Assembly (NCBI RefSeq): GCF_009910845.1 | Contig: NZ_SIJB01000009.1 | Location: 19,640-83,639 of the forward strand | Source of the DNA: Chengkuizengella marina | GTDB lineage: Bacteria; Bacillota; Bacilli; Paenibacillales; KCTC-33759 | DNA: 64,000 bases | Direction: 5' to 3' | In this document: in pieces, positions 19,029 through 28,859 of the stretch | Position numbering within the stretch: position 1 is the first letter of the stretch | Layout of the letters: every line of letters begins with the position of its first letter | Notes under the pieces: generated by a model | The model's database searches: none | Told to the model about the DNA's origin: nothing | The model's input: the letters and a program-made list of their open reading frames with translations, nothing else | Program-made: the position numbers and the translations under genes

Positions 19029-19277
19029 ATGCCATCCATTATAGGTGTTGCAAAAATCATCAATGTATCTGGTTCAGGGAAGGTTAAAGCAGGAGATGTT
19101 GTGCAAATTACACCTGTGAGTTATCAAAAAGCTTATATAGGATCTGGCAGTGGTAATGCAGGGGATTTACCAAGAACAAATAACTTTATAAGTACTACCA
19201 ATACGATTGATGCTGATATTAAAGACGATACACAGGATAATATTTTTGGACTTGAGAATAATGTGTTTTTTGTTTAA
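19029..19277 (+). CDS. GerPF/GerPA-like spore germination protein, copy 1
   Basis: 82 aa, the usual length. It starts MPSIIGVAKIINVSGSG and carries the GDVVQITPVSY and GSGSGNAGD patterns of the GerPA/GerPF family. These small proteins are made late in sporulation and affect the permeability of the spore coat to germinants. It differs from copy 2 at only 4 of 82 positions (5, 33, 48, 77), so the pair is a recent tandem duplication. The rest of a gerP operon is absent. Confidence 0.88.
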   Translation: MPSIIGVAKIINVSGSGKVKAGDVVQITPVSYQKAYIGSGSGNAGDLPRTNNFISTTNTIDADIKDDTQDNIFGLENNVFFV

Positions 19278-19312
19278 TGTTTTGAATGTTTATTATAGGG
19301 GGTGTTAAAGAT

Positions 19313-19561
19313 ATGCCATCCATTTTAGGTGTTGCAAAAATCATCAATGTATCTGGTTCAGGGAAGGTTAAAGCAGGAGATGTTGTGCAAATTACACCTG
19401 TGAGTTATGTGAAGGCTTATATAGGATCTGGTAGTGGTAATGCAGGGGATTTGGTAAGAACAAATAATTTTATAAGTACTACCAATACCATTGATGCTGA
19501 TATTAAAGACGATACTCAGGATAATATTTTTGGACTCGAGGATAATGTGTTTTTTGTTTAA
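19313..19561 (+). CDS. GerPF/GerPA-like spore germination protein, copy 2
   Basis: 82 aa from the ATG at 19313, preceded by AGGGGGTG and matching the copy 1 start; an in-frame ATG at 19286 is not used. Same family features as copy 1. Only 35 bases separate the copies, and a terminator follows, so the array is probably one transcript ending here. Confidence 0.88.
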   Translation: MPSILGVAKIINVSGSGKVKAGDVVQITPVSYVKAYIGSGSGNAGDLVRTNNFISTTNTIDADIKDDTQDNIFGLEDNVFFV

Positions 19562-19618
19562 TATTAATGTTAAAAATCTAAATTAATTACTACAAATCTT
19601 GATAATTTTATACAAAAA

Positions 19619-19647
19619 ATCAATCCAAATGGTTGGATTGATTTTTT
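19619..19647 (+). terminator. terminator of the GerPF-like array
   Basis: ATCAATCCAA/TTGGATTGAT stem then TTTTTT; an A-run upstream makes it usable from the minus strand too. Confidence 0.88.
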
Positions 19648-19702
19648 GCTATATAAATAATAGAACGCTCTTAAAATGTTGATTTTAATTTTTTCTGCAT
19701 AG

Positions 19703-20071
19703 TTAGTTGGCTTTTTCTTTACGTTTTCCAGCTTCAAATGGGTTTGAAATTGGAATGAATAAATCAATGATCCCAATCACTAATGCAGCTAAAATGGCAC
19801 CTATAACTGTTACTGTGACGTTTCCAACGACGAATTGCGCTAACCAAATCACAACAGCACTCGTTAAAAATCCTACAATACCTCTACTAAATGGAGTGAC
19901 ACGATTTCCAAATATCCCTTCAATAATCCAGCCAATTACAGCAATAGCAAGAGCTAAAAATAATGCACTCCAAAAACCACCTACTGAAAATTGAGGGGTA
20001 ACCCAACCTACAAACATTAATACAAAAGCAGAGACAATGAATCTAATGACATGTCCAAAAAAATTATTCAT
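19703..20071 (-). CDS. four-helix membrane protein, phage holin IV / YvlD-like
   Basis: 122 aa with four predicted transmembrane helices and the spacing of the PF04020 (phage holin superfamily IV, YvlD-like) family; the IIEGIFGNRVTPFSRGIVGFL stretch lies between helices 2 and 3. Despite the name, chromosomal members are envelope proteins of unknown role. Divergent from mutS2, from which it is separated by 157 bases. Confidence 0.82.
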   Translation of the reverse strand: MNNFFGHVIRFIVSAFVLMFVGWVTPQFSVGGFWSALFLALAIAVIGWIIEGIFGNRVTPFSRGIVGFLTSAVVIWLAQFVVGNVTVTVIGAILAALVIGIIDLFIPISNPFEAGKRKEKAN

Positions 20072-20228
20072 TTAGGGTGCTTCCTCCTTATGATGAATTG
20101 ATACTGGTGAACCTATTATTAACATAATGCTGACGAATTATGTTTTCTTACAATTTTTTATGAATATTCGCTTATAACATCTGATTTCGATATAATAAGA
20201 TTGAGCTTAATTCAGGAGGACTAAGGAT

Positions 20229-22592
20229 TTGAATAGTAGAATATTGAAAACAATGGAATTTGATAAAATTTTAAATAAATTAAGTCGTCATGCTGCGACA
20301 ACACTTGGGAAAAATAAAGTGGAGGAATTATTACCATCTACTCAATATAGTGAAGTCATTGAATTGTTGAAGGCTACTGATGAAGCGGCAAAAGTGCAGC
20401 GTTTAAAAGGAAGTGCCCCTTTTGGGGGAATAAGAGATATTTCAGCAGCGATACATCGTTCAAGAATAGGTGGAATGTTGAATATTCAAGAACTATTGGA
20501 TATTGCAAATACAATTTATGGAGCCGGAAGATTAAAGAAATTCATACAAAGATTTCATGATGAGTTTTCCATTCCGCTTTTATTTTTCTTAGTAAAACAA
20601 ATGACGGATCATAAAGCAGTAGAAAATGCGATCAAGATGTGTATTAATGAGCAAGCAGAAATGATGGATAGTGCTAGTCCTGAGCTCTCCCGAATAAGAC
20701 AACAACTTAAAACAGGTGAAACTTCAATAAGAGAACAGTTGGAGCGTATGATTCGTTCTCAATCTGTGCAAAAAAAATTACAAGATCCCATCATAACTAT
20801 TCGTAATGATCGTTATGTGCTGCCAGTAAAACAGGAATATCGCTCCTATTTTGGTGGGATGACACATGATCAATCTGCATCAGGTGCAACTTTATTTATT
20901 GAACCTGAATCGATTGTGAATTTAAATAATAAACTTCGTGAATTAAAATTAAAAGAAGAACGAGAAATAGAAAAAATTCTTCGAATGTTAACCGAACAAG
21001 TTACTGAAATTCATGAAGAATTACTTGTGAATATTCAACAGCTTGCTGAAATTGATTTTATTTTTGCAAAAGCTGGATTAGCCAATGAGATGAAAGCGAC
21101 TTTACCACGCTTAAACGATCGAGGTTTTATGAATCTCAAAAAAGCAAGGCACCCGTTAATTCCTGAGGAACAAATTGTACCCATTGATGTGAAACTGGGA
21201 GACCAATATGACAGTATTATCATAACAGGGCCAAATACAGGTGGAAAAACGGTTTCACTAAAAACCATTGGATTGTTGCATTTAATGGCGATGTCAGGAT
21301 TATTTGTACCAGCTGAGGATCATAGTCAGATGTGTATATTTGATGGGATATATGCAGACATTGGGGATGAGCAAAGTATTGAGCAAAACTTAAGTACATT
21401 TTCAAGTCATATGACAAATATTATTACAATACTAAAGGAAGTTACACCTAAAAGTTTAATTTTACTTGATGAATTAGGAGCAGGCACAGACCCAACCGAA
21501 GGATCAGCACTAGCTATTTCTATTATCGAATATATTCATAAGTTAGGTTGTAGGTTGGTTGCAACAACCCACTATAGTGAATTAAAAGCTTATGCATATG
21601 ATCGCAAAGGAGTGATCAATGCAAGTATGGAATTTGATGTAAAAACATTAAGTCCCACATATCGTTTGTTAGTGGGTGTTCCTGGACGAAGCAACGCTTT
21701 TGCTATTTCTGAAAGATTAGGTTTACCAATGTCTATTCTTAAACATGCTAAAGGTCAAGTAAATGAACAGGATCAGCAGGTTGAGAGTATGATTGCCTCC
21801 TTAGAGGAAAATCGTATTAGTGCTGAAAATGATCGTATTAAAGCTGAAAAGCTAAGAAAAGAAGTAGAACAACTGCAAAGCAAAGTGAAGGATCAACAGA
21901 TAAGATTTGAAGAACAACGGGAAAAAATGATGCAAAAGGCAGAAGAAGAAGCCAGAGAAGCTGTTACTAAAGCTCGAAAAGAAGCAGATCAAATTATTTC
22001 CGATCTTCGTAAACTAGCGATGGATGAAAAAACGTCAATCAAGGAACATAAATTAATTGAGACCAAACGACAGTTAGAACAAGCAGAGCCACAATTAACT
22101 AAAAATAAACCAACCAAATCGAAAATAAGGATCAAAGGTGTCAAAAAAGTAAACCCTGGCGATGAAGTTTATGTGGCAAGTTTCTCTCAAAAAGGTTATG
22201 TAGTAGAGGAAGCAAATGAGAAAGAAGTAGTAGTACAATTAGGAATTATGAAAATGAAAGTGAAAAAAACAGAACTTGAGCTTATATCAGGGGCTGACAA
22301 ACAAGTAAAAAAGCAAGTGACAAGCATTAAACGTTCCAAAGATCAACAATTTAAAACCGAATTAGATTTAAGAGGCATGAATTTAGATGATTCTATTATG
22401 GAAGTAGATCGGTTTTTAGATGAAGGGATTTTAGCGAATGTAGGACAAGTATACATTATCCATGGCAAGGGTACAGGTGTTTTAAGAACAGGAATTCAAG
22501 AATTTCTTAGTAAACATAAACATGTCAAGCAGCATCGGTTAGGAAATATGGGAGAAGGCGGGACTGGAGTAACCGTTGCAGAGTTAAAATAA
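20229..22592 (+). CDS. mutS2: endonuclease MutS2
   Basis: 787 aa, normal length. TTG start with AGGAGG 9 bases upstream. MutS-like core and clamp (1-290), ATPase with Walker A GPNTGGKT (near 335-342), Walker B LILLDELGAGTDPTEG (near 413) and the TTHYSELK switch, long helical KOW-containing linker (520-640), and a C-terminal Smr nuclease domain (about 710-787, ELDLRGM...IIHGKGTGVLR). In Bacillales MutS2 splits collided ribosomes and may suppress recombination. Confidence 0.97.
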   Translation: MNSRILKTMEFDKILNKLSRHAATTLGKNKVEELLPSTQYSEVIELLKATDEAAKVQRLKGSAPFGGIRDISAAIHRSRIGGMLNIQELLDIANTIYGAGRLKKFIQRFHDEFSIPLLFFLVKQMTDHKAVENAIKMCINEQAEMMDSASPELSRIRQQLKTGETSIREQLERMIRSQSVQKKLQDPIITIRNDRYVLPVKQEYRSYFGGMTHDQSASGATLFIEPESIVNLNNKLRELKLKEEREIEKILRMLTEQVTEIHEELLVNIQQLAEIDFIFAKAGLANEMKATLPRLNDRGFMNLKKARHPLIPEEQIVPIDVKLGDQYDSIIITGPNTGGKTVSLKTIGLLHLMAMSGLFVPAEDHSQMCIFDGIYADIGDEQSIEQNLSTFSSHMTNIITILKEVTPKSLILLDELGAGTDPTEGSALAISIIEYIHKLGCRLVATTHYSELKAYAYDRKGVINASMEFDVKTLSPTYRLLVGVPGRSNAFAISERLGLPMSILKHAKGQVNEQDQQVESMIASLEENRISAENDRIKAEKLRKEVEQLQSKVKDQQIRFEEQREKMMQKAEEEAREAVTKARKEADQIISDLRKLAMDEKTSIKEHKLIETKRQLEQAEPQLTKNKPTKSKIRIKGVKKVNPGDEVYVASFSQKGYVVEEANEKEVVVQLGIMKMKVKKTELELISGADKQVKKQVTSIKRSKDQQFKTELDLRGMNLDDSIMEVDRFLDEGILANVGQVYIIHGKGTGVLRTGIQEFLSKHKHVKQHRLGNMGEGGTGVTVAELK

Positions 22593-22618
22593 GGTGAAGA
22601 AAGAAGAGGGAACACAGA

Positions 22619-23038
22619 ATGAATCAAGAAATTGATGCATTATTAGAACATCCGTTTATGGAGACAGTTGCTTATTTTTCTGTTGCTGCATTAGCATTAA
22701 TTTTGTTTTTAGCTATATTTGAGCTTGTTACATCTTATCGCTCATGGGACGAAATACTAAAAGGAAATATTGCAGTTGCGCTAACTATTGGAGGAAAAAT
22801 CATTGCCATATGCAATATTTTTCGTTTTGCAGAAAATAATCATGAATCCATTTATATATCTTTTTTGACGGCTAGTTTTGGATTCCTTTTACTTATCCTT
22901 GCATACTTTTTATTCGAGTTTTTAACACCATATATTAAAATAGATAAAGAAATACAAAAGGATAATCGTGCAGTGGGGTTCATAGCCCTAATTATTTCTG
23001 TTTCTTTATCTTATGTGATAGGTGCTTGTATAACTTGA
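22619..23038 (+). CDS. DUF350 membrane protein
   Basis: 139 aa with four predicted transmembrane helices (about 15-38, 50-68, 80-103, 118-138) and the DUF350-type pattern KGNIAVALTIGGKIIAI. Function unknown. It starts 26 bases after mutS2, same strand, so is likely in its operon. The start region holds GAAAGAAGAGGG. Confidence 0.82.
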   Translation: MNQEIDALLEHPFMETVAYFSVAALALILFLAIFELVTSYRSWDEILKGNIAVALTIGGKIIAICNIFRFAENNHESIYISFLTASFGFLLLILAYFLFEFLTPYIKIDKEIQKDNRAVGFIALIISVSLSYVIGACIT

Positions 23039-23058
23039 AATAGGAGGCTTCATTTACA

Positions 23059-23142
23059 TTGAAATATTTATGGGGTAGTTTATTCATTCTGGCACTATTA
23101 TTTTTTATTTTTGGGATTTACTTTTTTATACAAAATACATAG
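23059..23142 (+). CDS. 27-aa small membrane protein
   Basis: TTG start at 23059 with a perfect AGGAGG at 23042-23047. It encodes one hydrophobic helix of about 20 residues (YLWGSLFILALLFFIFGI) ending FIQNT. It fits neatly between the DUF350 gene (stop 23038) and the zinc-ribbon gene (start 23154, own AGGAGGG), which favours a real operon member. Spacing from the site to TTG is slightly long (11 bases). Confidence 0.6.
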   Translation: MKYLWGSLFILALLFFIFGIYFFIQNT

Positions 23143-23153
23143 GAGGGTAATTA

Positions 23154-23708
23154 ATGGAAGAGAACAGCACAGTTTGTCCATGGTGTGATACAGAAATTGT
23201 TTGGGATGAGGAAATCGGAAAAGAAGAACAATGTCCTCATTGTTTAAATGAATTGGGCAACTATCGTACAGTGAATGTTGAGCTTGATCAAGAAGAAGAG
23301 GAAGAAAGCGTTGAGGTAACTAAAACTAAAAACATCAATGAAGATGAACACAAAGAAGATAGAAGCACTCCTATATTGGATTCCTTCATTTCTCAGATGG
23401 AAACCGAGCCTAAAAGTGAAGATTTATTACTATATGAACAGGGAGTTTATCATTATCGAAGAAAACAAGAAGAGTCTTTTGAATGTTCAAATTGTCATGA
23501 TTTTATGTTATTAGTTGGAGATCATGATGTTAAAAAAGATGAGTTTATTCCGTATATTCCAGTTAGTCAGGTACAGGGAGTTTTACAAGCCCCTTTCAAA
23601 ACGAATTTATATATATGTCCATCTTGTTTTGAAATGAAATCTGTTTTATCTGAGAAAGATCGAATAAGTATGATGAATGCTTTGAAAAATCAACAGAGTA
23701 ATTCGTAA
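23154..23708 (+). CDS. zinc-ribbon protein, unknown function
   Basis: 184 aa. N-terminal zinc ribbon (CPWC at 8-11, CPHC near 27-30), an acidic Glu/Lys-rich linker (about 45-80), and a second ribbon formed by CSNC near 121 and CPSC near 165. Cytosolic. Genes of this kind occur downstream of mutS2 in related bacilli, but no role is known to me. Last gene of the mutS2 cluster. Confidence 0.75.
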   Translation: MEENSTVCPWCDTEIVWDEEIGKEEQCPHCLNELGNYRTVNVELDQEEEEESVEVTKTKNINEDEHKEDRSTPILDSFISQMETEPKSEDLLLYEQGVYHYRRKQEESFECSNCHDFMLLVGDHDVKKDEFIPYIPVSQVQGVLQAPFKTNLYICPSCFEMKSVLSEKDRISMMNALKNQQSNS

Positions 23709-23724
23709 TGATATGAAAGATGAT

Positions 23725-23760
23725 GAGAGCGACCATAAACGTGGTCACTCTCTTTGTATT
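23725..23760. terminator. terminator between convergent genes
   Basis: GAGAGcGACC...GGTCaCTCTC stem followed by a T-rich tract; it overlaps the last codons of the DoxX gene. Confidence 0.7.
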
Positions 23761-24092
23761 TTTTGCAACAATACAACGATTCCTAAAACTAGAAGTATGA
23801 ATGAAGGCATAGCAGCTCCAAAACCTTGACCAAGACTTAAGTGAGTATATACTGCACCTATCATGAGAATCGCTAATCCACTAGAAGCAATTAAGGTGAT
23901 CTTAGACTTCCAGAATCCAACGAATAACCCTATACCTCCTAGAATCTCACATAAACCAATAAAGTACATAAATCCTACAGTATAACCAAGACCTTCTGCC
24001 ATATTAACGGCTCCTCCAGTTATCTTTGTTACCCCAGAAAGAGTAAAAACAACTGCAAGTAAACCTTGAATAATTACATTCATCCATTTCAT
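23745..24092 (-). CDS. DoxX family membrane protein
   Basis: 115 aa, four predicted helices. The first helix region (FTLSGVTKITGG) and the second (LGYTVGFMYFIGLCEILGGIGL) match the DoxX family, quinol-oxidase-linked or of unknown role in most bacteria. GAAGGAG precedes the ATG. Single gene facing the mutS2 cluster. Confidence 0.85.
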   Translation of the reverse strand: MKWMNVIIQGLLAVVFTLSGVTKITGGAVNMAEGLGYTVGFMYFIGLCEILGGIGLFVGFWKSKITLIASSGLAILMIGAVYTHLSLGQGFGAAMPSFILLVLGIVVLLQKIQRE

Positions 24093-24312
24093 AATTTAAT
24101 TCTCCTTCCTTTTTAAATTTAAATTTTGATACGCAACCAGTATATATTCTATAAATATCATAAATATATCATAATATTAGGATATTTTTATGTCAATCAT
24201 GAAATGCCAATTTTTTTGTTTCCAAAATGACTTTTTGGGGAAAGTTAAAATATGTTGTTACAATATTTTGTTACATAGATAGATACCAAATTATAAATTG
24301 GGTGAGTCATAT

Positions 24313-25647
24313 ATGCCGATGTCGTTTGAAAAGCATTATTTTCCAAACAGATGGATTAAAACAAAAGATCAACAAGAACATTCTTATTTTCAGGATCATG
24401 GAACAGAAGATCATGAAAATCACAAAGAAGGGAGATTAACTAAACAAGCGATATTATTATTAGCTGTTCATGGTTTATTTGCAGCTGCAAATGCGTTGTC
24501 AGGTACTTTTGTAAATGTGTATCTATGGAAAGTCAGCAATGATTTATCTTTAATTGGTTGGTTCTCTTTATCTCATCAAGTTGTCAATATCTTAACATTT
24601 TGGTTAGCGGGGAAATGGGTTAAAGAGCATAATAAAATGAACAGTTTACGTTTGGGTGTTGGGTTATCTGCTGTGTTTTATTTATTTGTGCTCTTACTTC
24701 AGAAGCAGGCCGTTGATTATGTGTTAATATTAGGAGCAGTCCAGGGGATGGCAGCAGGTTTTTTCTGGCTGGCATTTAACGTTGTTTATTTTGAAATTAC
24801 AGGTCCGCATGATCGAGATAAATTTAATGGTTATGCCGGATTATTAGGTTCAGGTGCTGGGATGTTCGCACCATGGATCTCAGGGATTGTGATTACCCAA
24901 ATGAAAGCAACAAGTGGATATAAAATTATTTTCTCAATATCACTTATTGTTTTTGTAATCGGAGTTATTGTTAGTTTCTTTCTGAAAAAAAGAGAACCTA
25001 AAGGCACTTATCAGTGGTTTGATGCATTTCAACGTTTGAAGGAGAAAAATAATCCTTGGAGACGGACATTCCTAGCTTTGATGGCACAGGGAATGAGGGA
25101 AGGCGTTTTTGCTTTTATCATTGGTTTGTTAGTATATATTGCCACTAGAAATGAGATGAAGCTTGGTAACTTTTCATTAATTGTTTCAGCGGTAGCTTTA
25201 GTCAGTTATATGTTCATAGGCAAATATTTAAAACCTTGGAATCGTAATCGAGCAATGTTCATAGGAACGATATTTATGATCGTAGTTATCTTTCCTTTTT
25301 TCTGGGATATCAATTACACTACACTGCTTATTTTTGGAATTGGTACTTCTATATTTTTACCGTTGTTTACGATTCCAATGACCTCAACAGTTTTTGATAT
25401 TATAGGGAAAGACAATGAGAGTGCACAACAAAGGGTAGAATATGTGGTACTAAGAGAAGCGGGTTTAAATGCAGGGCGTATATTAGGGACTTTAATTTTC
25501 ATTCTTATTATTACATGGAGTAATAAACCGATTGTTTTAAATGTATTTTTATTATGCATTGGAAGCTCTCCATTATTAGCGTGGTATTACATGAGAAACT
25601 TGATGCCCACTAAATCCAATAAAACCATCAATATTAAACAAAAATAA
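24313..25647 (+). CDS. MFS transporter
   Basis: 444 aa from ATG 24313 (GGGTGAG 6 bases before). The first 45 residues are polar and cytosolic, then about twelve helices with the MFS loop-2 region near AGKWVKEHNKMNS. Substrate unclear; the pattern resembles the YxiO/YkuC-like bacillar MFS group. A TTG at 24298 is an alternative start. Confidence 0.85.
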   Translation: MPMSFEKHYFPNRWIKTKDQQEHSYFQDHGTEDHENHKEGRLTKQAILLLAVHGLFAAANALSGTFVNVYLWKVSNDLSLIGWFSLSHQVVNILTFWLAGKWVKEHNKMNSLRLGVGLSAVFYLFVLLLQKQAVDYVLILGAVQGMAAGFFWLAFNVVYFEITGPHDRDKFNGYAGLLGSGAGMFAPWISGIVITQMKATSGYKIIFSISLIVFVIGVIVSFFLKKREPKGTYQWFDAFQRLKEKNNPWRRTFLALMAQGMREGVFAFIIGLLVYIATRNEMKLGNFSLIVSAVALVSYMFIGKYLKPWNRNRAMFIGTIFMIVVIFPFFWDINYTTLLIFGIGTSIFLPLFTIPMTSTVFDIIGKDNESAQQRVEYVVLREAGLNAGRILGTLIFILIITWSNKPIVLNVFLLCIGSSPLLAWYYMRNLMPTKSNKTINIKQK

Positions 25648-25755
25648 CAAATTAAATCTTTGCTTAAACGAGTCCACTCAGTTAGAATATGTATGTAATA
25701 GCCCATAGTATTGGTTTGATTTCAAGTTACTTTACATACTGGAGAGGGTGGTTTC

Positions 25756-26679
25756 ATGTCTAAAGTTGTTTCAAGCATAACAGAATTGATTGGTGATACA
25801 CCCATGGTGAAAATAAATAGATTATTAAGTGGTCATGATGCGGAAGTATATGTGAAATTAGAATATTTTAATCCAAGTCGAAGTGTAAAAGATAGAGCAG
25901 CGTATAATTTGATTCTACAAGCAGAAAAAGACGGCCTGTTATCTCCTGGTGGAACGATTATTGAACCTACTAGTGGAAATACAGGGATTGGCTTAGCAAT
26001 GAACGCAGCTGCAAAGGGTTATAAAGCCATCTTTATTATGCCTGATAATATGACGAAAGAACGCATCAATATTTTAAAAGCTTATGGTGCTGAAGTTGTG
26101 CTGACACCTGCTGCAGAACGTATGCCTGGGGCAATAAAAAAAGCAATCGAGCTGCAAGGTGAAATACCGAATAGTTATATTCCTCAGCAATTTGAAAATG
26201 AAGCTAACCCAGCTATACATCGAACAACAACAGCATTTGAAATTATAAAACAAATGGATGGAAAAATAGACGCTTTTGTAGCAACAGCAGGAACCGGTGG
26301 TACCGTCACAGGTACAGGAGAAGTATTGCGTGAACAAATACCGAATATTAAAGTATTCGTTGTTGAACCCCAAGGTTCGCCTGTTCTTTCAGGAGGAAAA
26401 CCAGGAAAGCATAAATTAGTAGGTACAAGTCCAGGTTTTATTCCTAAAATTTTAAATACACAAGTCTATGATGAAATTGTTCAAGTAGCTGATCAAGATG
26501 CGATACAAACGATACGTGATTTAGCTTCAAAGGAAGGTATATTAGTAGGACCGTCAGCAGGGGCTTCTGTGTGGACAGCGATTCAGCTTGCAAGAAAGTG
26601 GGGGAAAGGCAAAAGGATTTGTTGTATTGCGCCTGATAACGGCGAAAGATACCTAAGCATGAACCTCTTTGGAGATTGA
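25756..26679 (+). CDS. cysK: cysteine synthase (O-acetylserine sulfhydrylase)
   Basis: 307 aa. PLP lysine K45 in SRSVKDRA, substrate loop TSGNTG at 72-77 and phosphate-binding GTGGTVTGTG near 177-186. It makes cysteine from O-acetylserine and sulfide. GGAGAGGG precedes the ATG. No S-box or CymR-type leader is evident in the 108 bases upstream. Confidence 0.95.
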   Translation: MSKVVSSITELIGDTPMVKINRLLSGHDAEVYVKLEYFNPSRSVKDRAAYNLILQAEKDGLLSPGGTIIEPTSGNTGIGLAMNAAAKGYKAIFIMPDNMTKERINILKAYGAEVVLTPAAERMPGAIKKAIELQGEIPNSYIPQQFENEANPAIHRTTTAFEIIKQMDGKIDAFVATAGTGGTVTGTGEVLREQIPNIKVFVVEPQGSPVLSGGKPGKHKLVGTSPGFIPKILNTQVYDEIVQVADQDAIQTIRDLASKEGILVGPSAGASVWTAIQLARKWGKGKRICCIAPDNGERYLSMNLFGD

Positions 26680-26745
26680 AGCTTATCAGCACAGGATGTG
26701 ACTGGTTTTAAGTAGGGAAATGTTCGCTTCCCATCACGATAAAAT

Positions 26746-26790
26746 GGGAACTTATTATGCTGATGATCAGCACGAATAAGTTCCCTTTTA
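26746..26790. terminator. bidirectional terminator
   Basis: Long stem GGGAACTTATT...AATAAGTTCCC with an inner GCTGAT/ATCAGC helix, flanked by AAAA and TTTT, between convergent cysK and the K+ channel gene. Confidence 0.88.
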
Positions 26791-26798
26791 GTTTTCGA

Positions 26799-28154
26799 TT
26801 ATCCAATAATAATGTCTTCTTTTGGATAGTGAAAGTTTTCTTTTCTTTTTTTGACTTGAAATATATACAACATGGAAAGGACTCCGATTCTTCCTGTAAA
26901 CATAAGAACCATAATGATGAATTTTCCAAGCGTGGATAATTCACTTGTTATTCCCATTGATAAACCACAGGTACCAAATGCCGAAGTGATTTCAAAAATG
27001 ATAGCCATTAATGAAAAGTGACTACTTTCTATACTAACTAATAAGATAATACTGGCTACGACTGTCATTGAAGCCAATGTGAAAATGAAGAAGCTTTTTG
27101 TAACATCATCTTGTTTTAATGAGCGTCTAAAAATTCTGATTTCGCTTCTACCTAATGCATAAGTAATCAATGCCAAAATAACTATCGTAAAAGTAGTTGT
27201 GCGTATCCCTCCACCAACACTAGAAGGACTAGCCCCAATGAACATTAATACGGATAAAAACATTTGAGTTGCAGAGTCAAATTCTGATACATCCATCGTG
27301 GATAATCCCCCACTACGGACGGTTACCGAATTAAATAAGGAGAAAAATATTTTTTCATGCCAGCTTTTGTCAGCATAGTACAATTCATTTTCTACAAACC
27401 AAATGCCGATTGCACCAACTAGTAACAACAAGAAAAACATAGAAGTTGTCAGTTTTGTATATAAAGAAAAGCGAAAATTTTTATTATCACGAGAAAAATA
27501 TTCTTTAATTTCAATGAGCACTGGAAATCCAATAGCACCTAATATAATTAATGCGATGGTAATGATCTGTACAAAATAGTCATGCGAAAAGTCAGTTAAT
27601 GAATTTCCAAAAATATCAAAACCTGCATTTGTATAAGCAGAAATGGAGTGAAATAAACCATGGTAAAATGCTTCTAACCAAGAATCATAATATCCAGCAA
27701 AGTGGAAATATATAGTGAAAATTAAAGTTCCAATCGCTTCAAATAACAATACTAACCCAAGTACAAGGCGAATTAATTGTACAAGTCCTGATAAACGATT
27801 TTGATTCTGGTCAATCATAATTAGTTTTCGATAAGTTAAGCTAATATTTCTACCTAGTATCATCCATAAAAATGTTCCCAATGCCATAATTCCAATTCCA
27901 CCAATTTGAAACATCAATAATAATACGATGGTACCAAATACACTGAAGGTTTCTGAAACATTAACAACCGTAAGTCCAGTAACACTGATACCGCTAGTGG
28001 CAGTAAATAAAGCATCAACGAATGAAAGCTGTACTCCATCTTTTAGACTGATAGGGAGCAGAAGTAGGAACGTTGCAATGATAATAGAAATTAAATAACC
28101 AGTTACGATAAACTGAGTTGGTGTCATTTGAGTTATTAACTTTCTAATAGACAA
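26799..28154 (-). CDS. TrkH/KtrB family potassium uptake protein
   Basis: 451 aa from the TTG at 28154 (GGGGGGAA about 10 bases before; an earlier in-frame TTG at 28172 overlaps that site). Four selectivity-filter repeats are visible: ATSGISVTGLT, SAYTNAGFD, VTVRSGGLST and SAFGTCGLSMG. Membrane subunit of a KtrAB/KtrCD-type Na+- or ATP-gated K+ channel. No ktrA/ktrC gene is beside it, so the gating subunit is encoded elsewhere (like B. subtilis KtrD). Confidence 0.92.
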   Translation of the reverse strand: MSIRKLITQMTPTQFIVTGYLISIIIATFLLLLPISLKDGVQLSFVDALFTATSGISVTGLTVVNVSETFSVFGTIVLLLMFQIGGIGIMALGTFLWMILGRNISLTYRKLIMIDQNQNRLSGLVQLIRLVLGLVLLFEAIGTLIFTIYFHFAGYYDSWLEAFYHGLFHSISAYTNAGFDIFGNSLTDFSHDYFVQIITIALIILGAIGFPVLIEIKEYFSRDNKNFRFSLYTKLTTSMFFLLLLVGAIGIWFVENELYYADKSWHEKIFFSLFNSVTVRSGGLSTMDVSEFDSATQMFLSVLMFIGASPSSVGGGIRTTTFTIVILALITYALGRSEIRIFRRSLKQDDVTKSFFIFTLASMTVVASIILLVSIESSHFSLMAIIFEITSAFGTCGLSMGITSELSTLGKFIIMVLMFTGRIGVLSMLYIFQVKKRKENFHYPKEDIIIG

Positions 28155-28355
28155 AATGTGATTTCCCCCCAATCCGTGAGAACCATATCAAATTATTATC
28201 ATACCCTATTTTTAAAAGATATTCTAACATAAATTGAAACAAGTTAATAATAATTTCTGATTTTATCTGGAATAGGACTTAACATAAGTTGGATTTCGTT
28301 GTAATATGAGGTATATTGTTGATTTTTATAAAACGGTCGGAAAGGGGAAACCCCA

Positions 28356-28847
28356 ATGAATGATTTTAAGTTTAAGGTATTGGAACTTTTACAAGAAGAC
28401 GCTCGTCGTGAGGCTGCTGTGATAGCAACATTGTTGGGAGCTGAGGAAGATGAGGTTACCAAAGCCATTGAAGAAATGGAAAAGGATAATGTAATTGTGA
28501 AATATGCACCTGTAATTAATTGGAGTAAAGTTCATGATGATAAAGTAACAGGTATTATAGAAGTTCAAATTACACCTGAACGTGGACGTGGTTTTGACAC
28601 GATAGCGGAGCGGATATATAGATACCCTGAAGTGAAAACGGTATATCTTATGTCTGGAGCGTATGATTTACAAATTGAAATAGAGGGTAAAACTTTAAAG
28701 GAAGTTGCATTTTTTGTTTCTAATAAGTTATCTACGATTGACTCTGTACTCTCAACAAAAACACATTTTATTCTAAAGAAATATAAACAAGATGGCATTA
28801 TATTAGAGGATCATGAAGATGATCATCGTATGCTCATTTCACCATAA
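28356..28847 (+). CDS. Lrp/AsnC family regulator (AlaR-like)
   Basis: 163 aa: N-terminal winged helix (about 1-60) and a RAM effector domain (about 70-150, GIIEVQITPERGRGFD, MSGAYDLQIEIEG). Pairs with the aminotransferase 12 bases downstream, exactly as B. subtilis alaR-alaT (yugG-yugH). It likely senses an amino acid and controls the pair. AAAGGGG precedes the ATG. Confidence 0.88.
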   Translation: MNDFKFKVLELLQEDARREAAVIATLLGAEEDEVTKAIEEMEKDNVIVKYAPVINWSKVHDDKVTGIIEVQITPERGRGFDTIAERIYRYPEVKTVYLMSGAYDLQIEIEGKTLKEVAFFVSNKLSTIDSVLSTKTHFILKKYKQDGIILEDHEDDHRMLISP

Positions 28848-28859
28848 GGGGTTAGTGGT

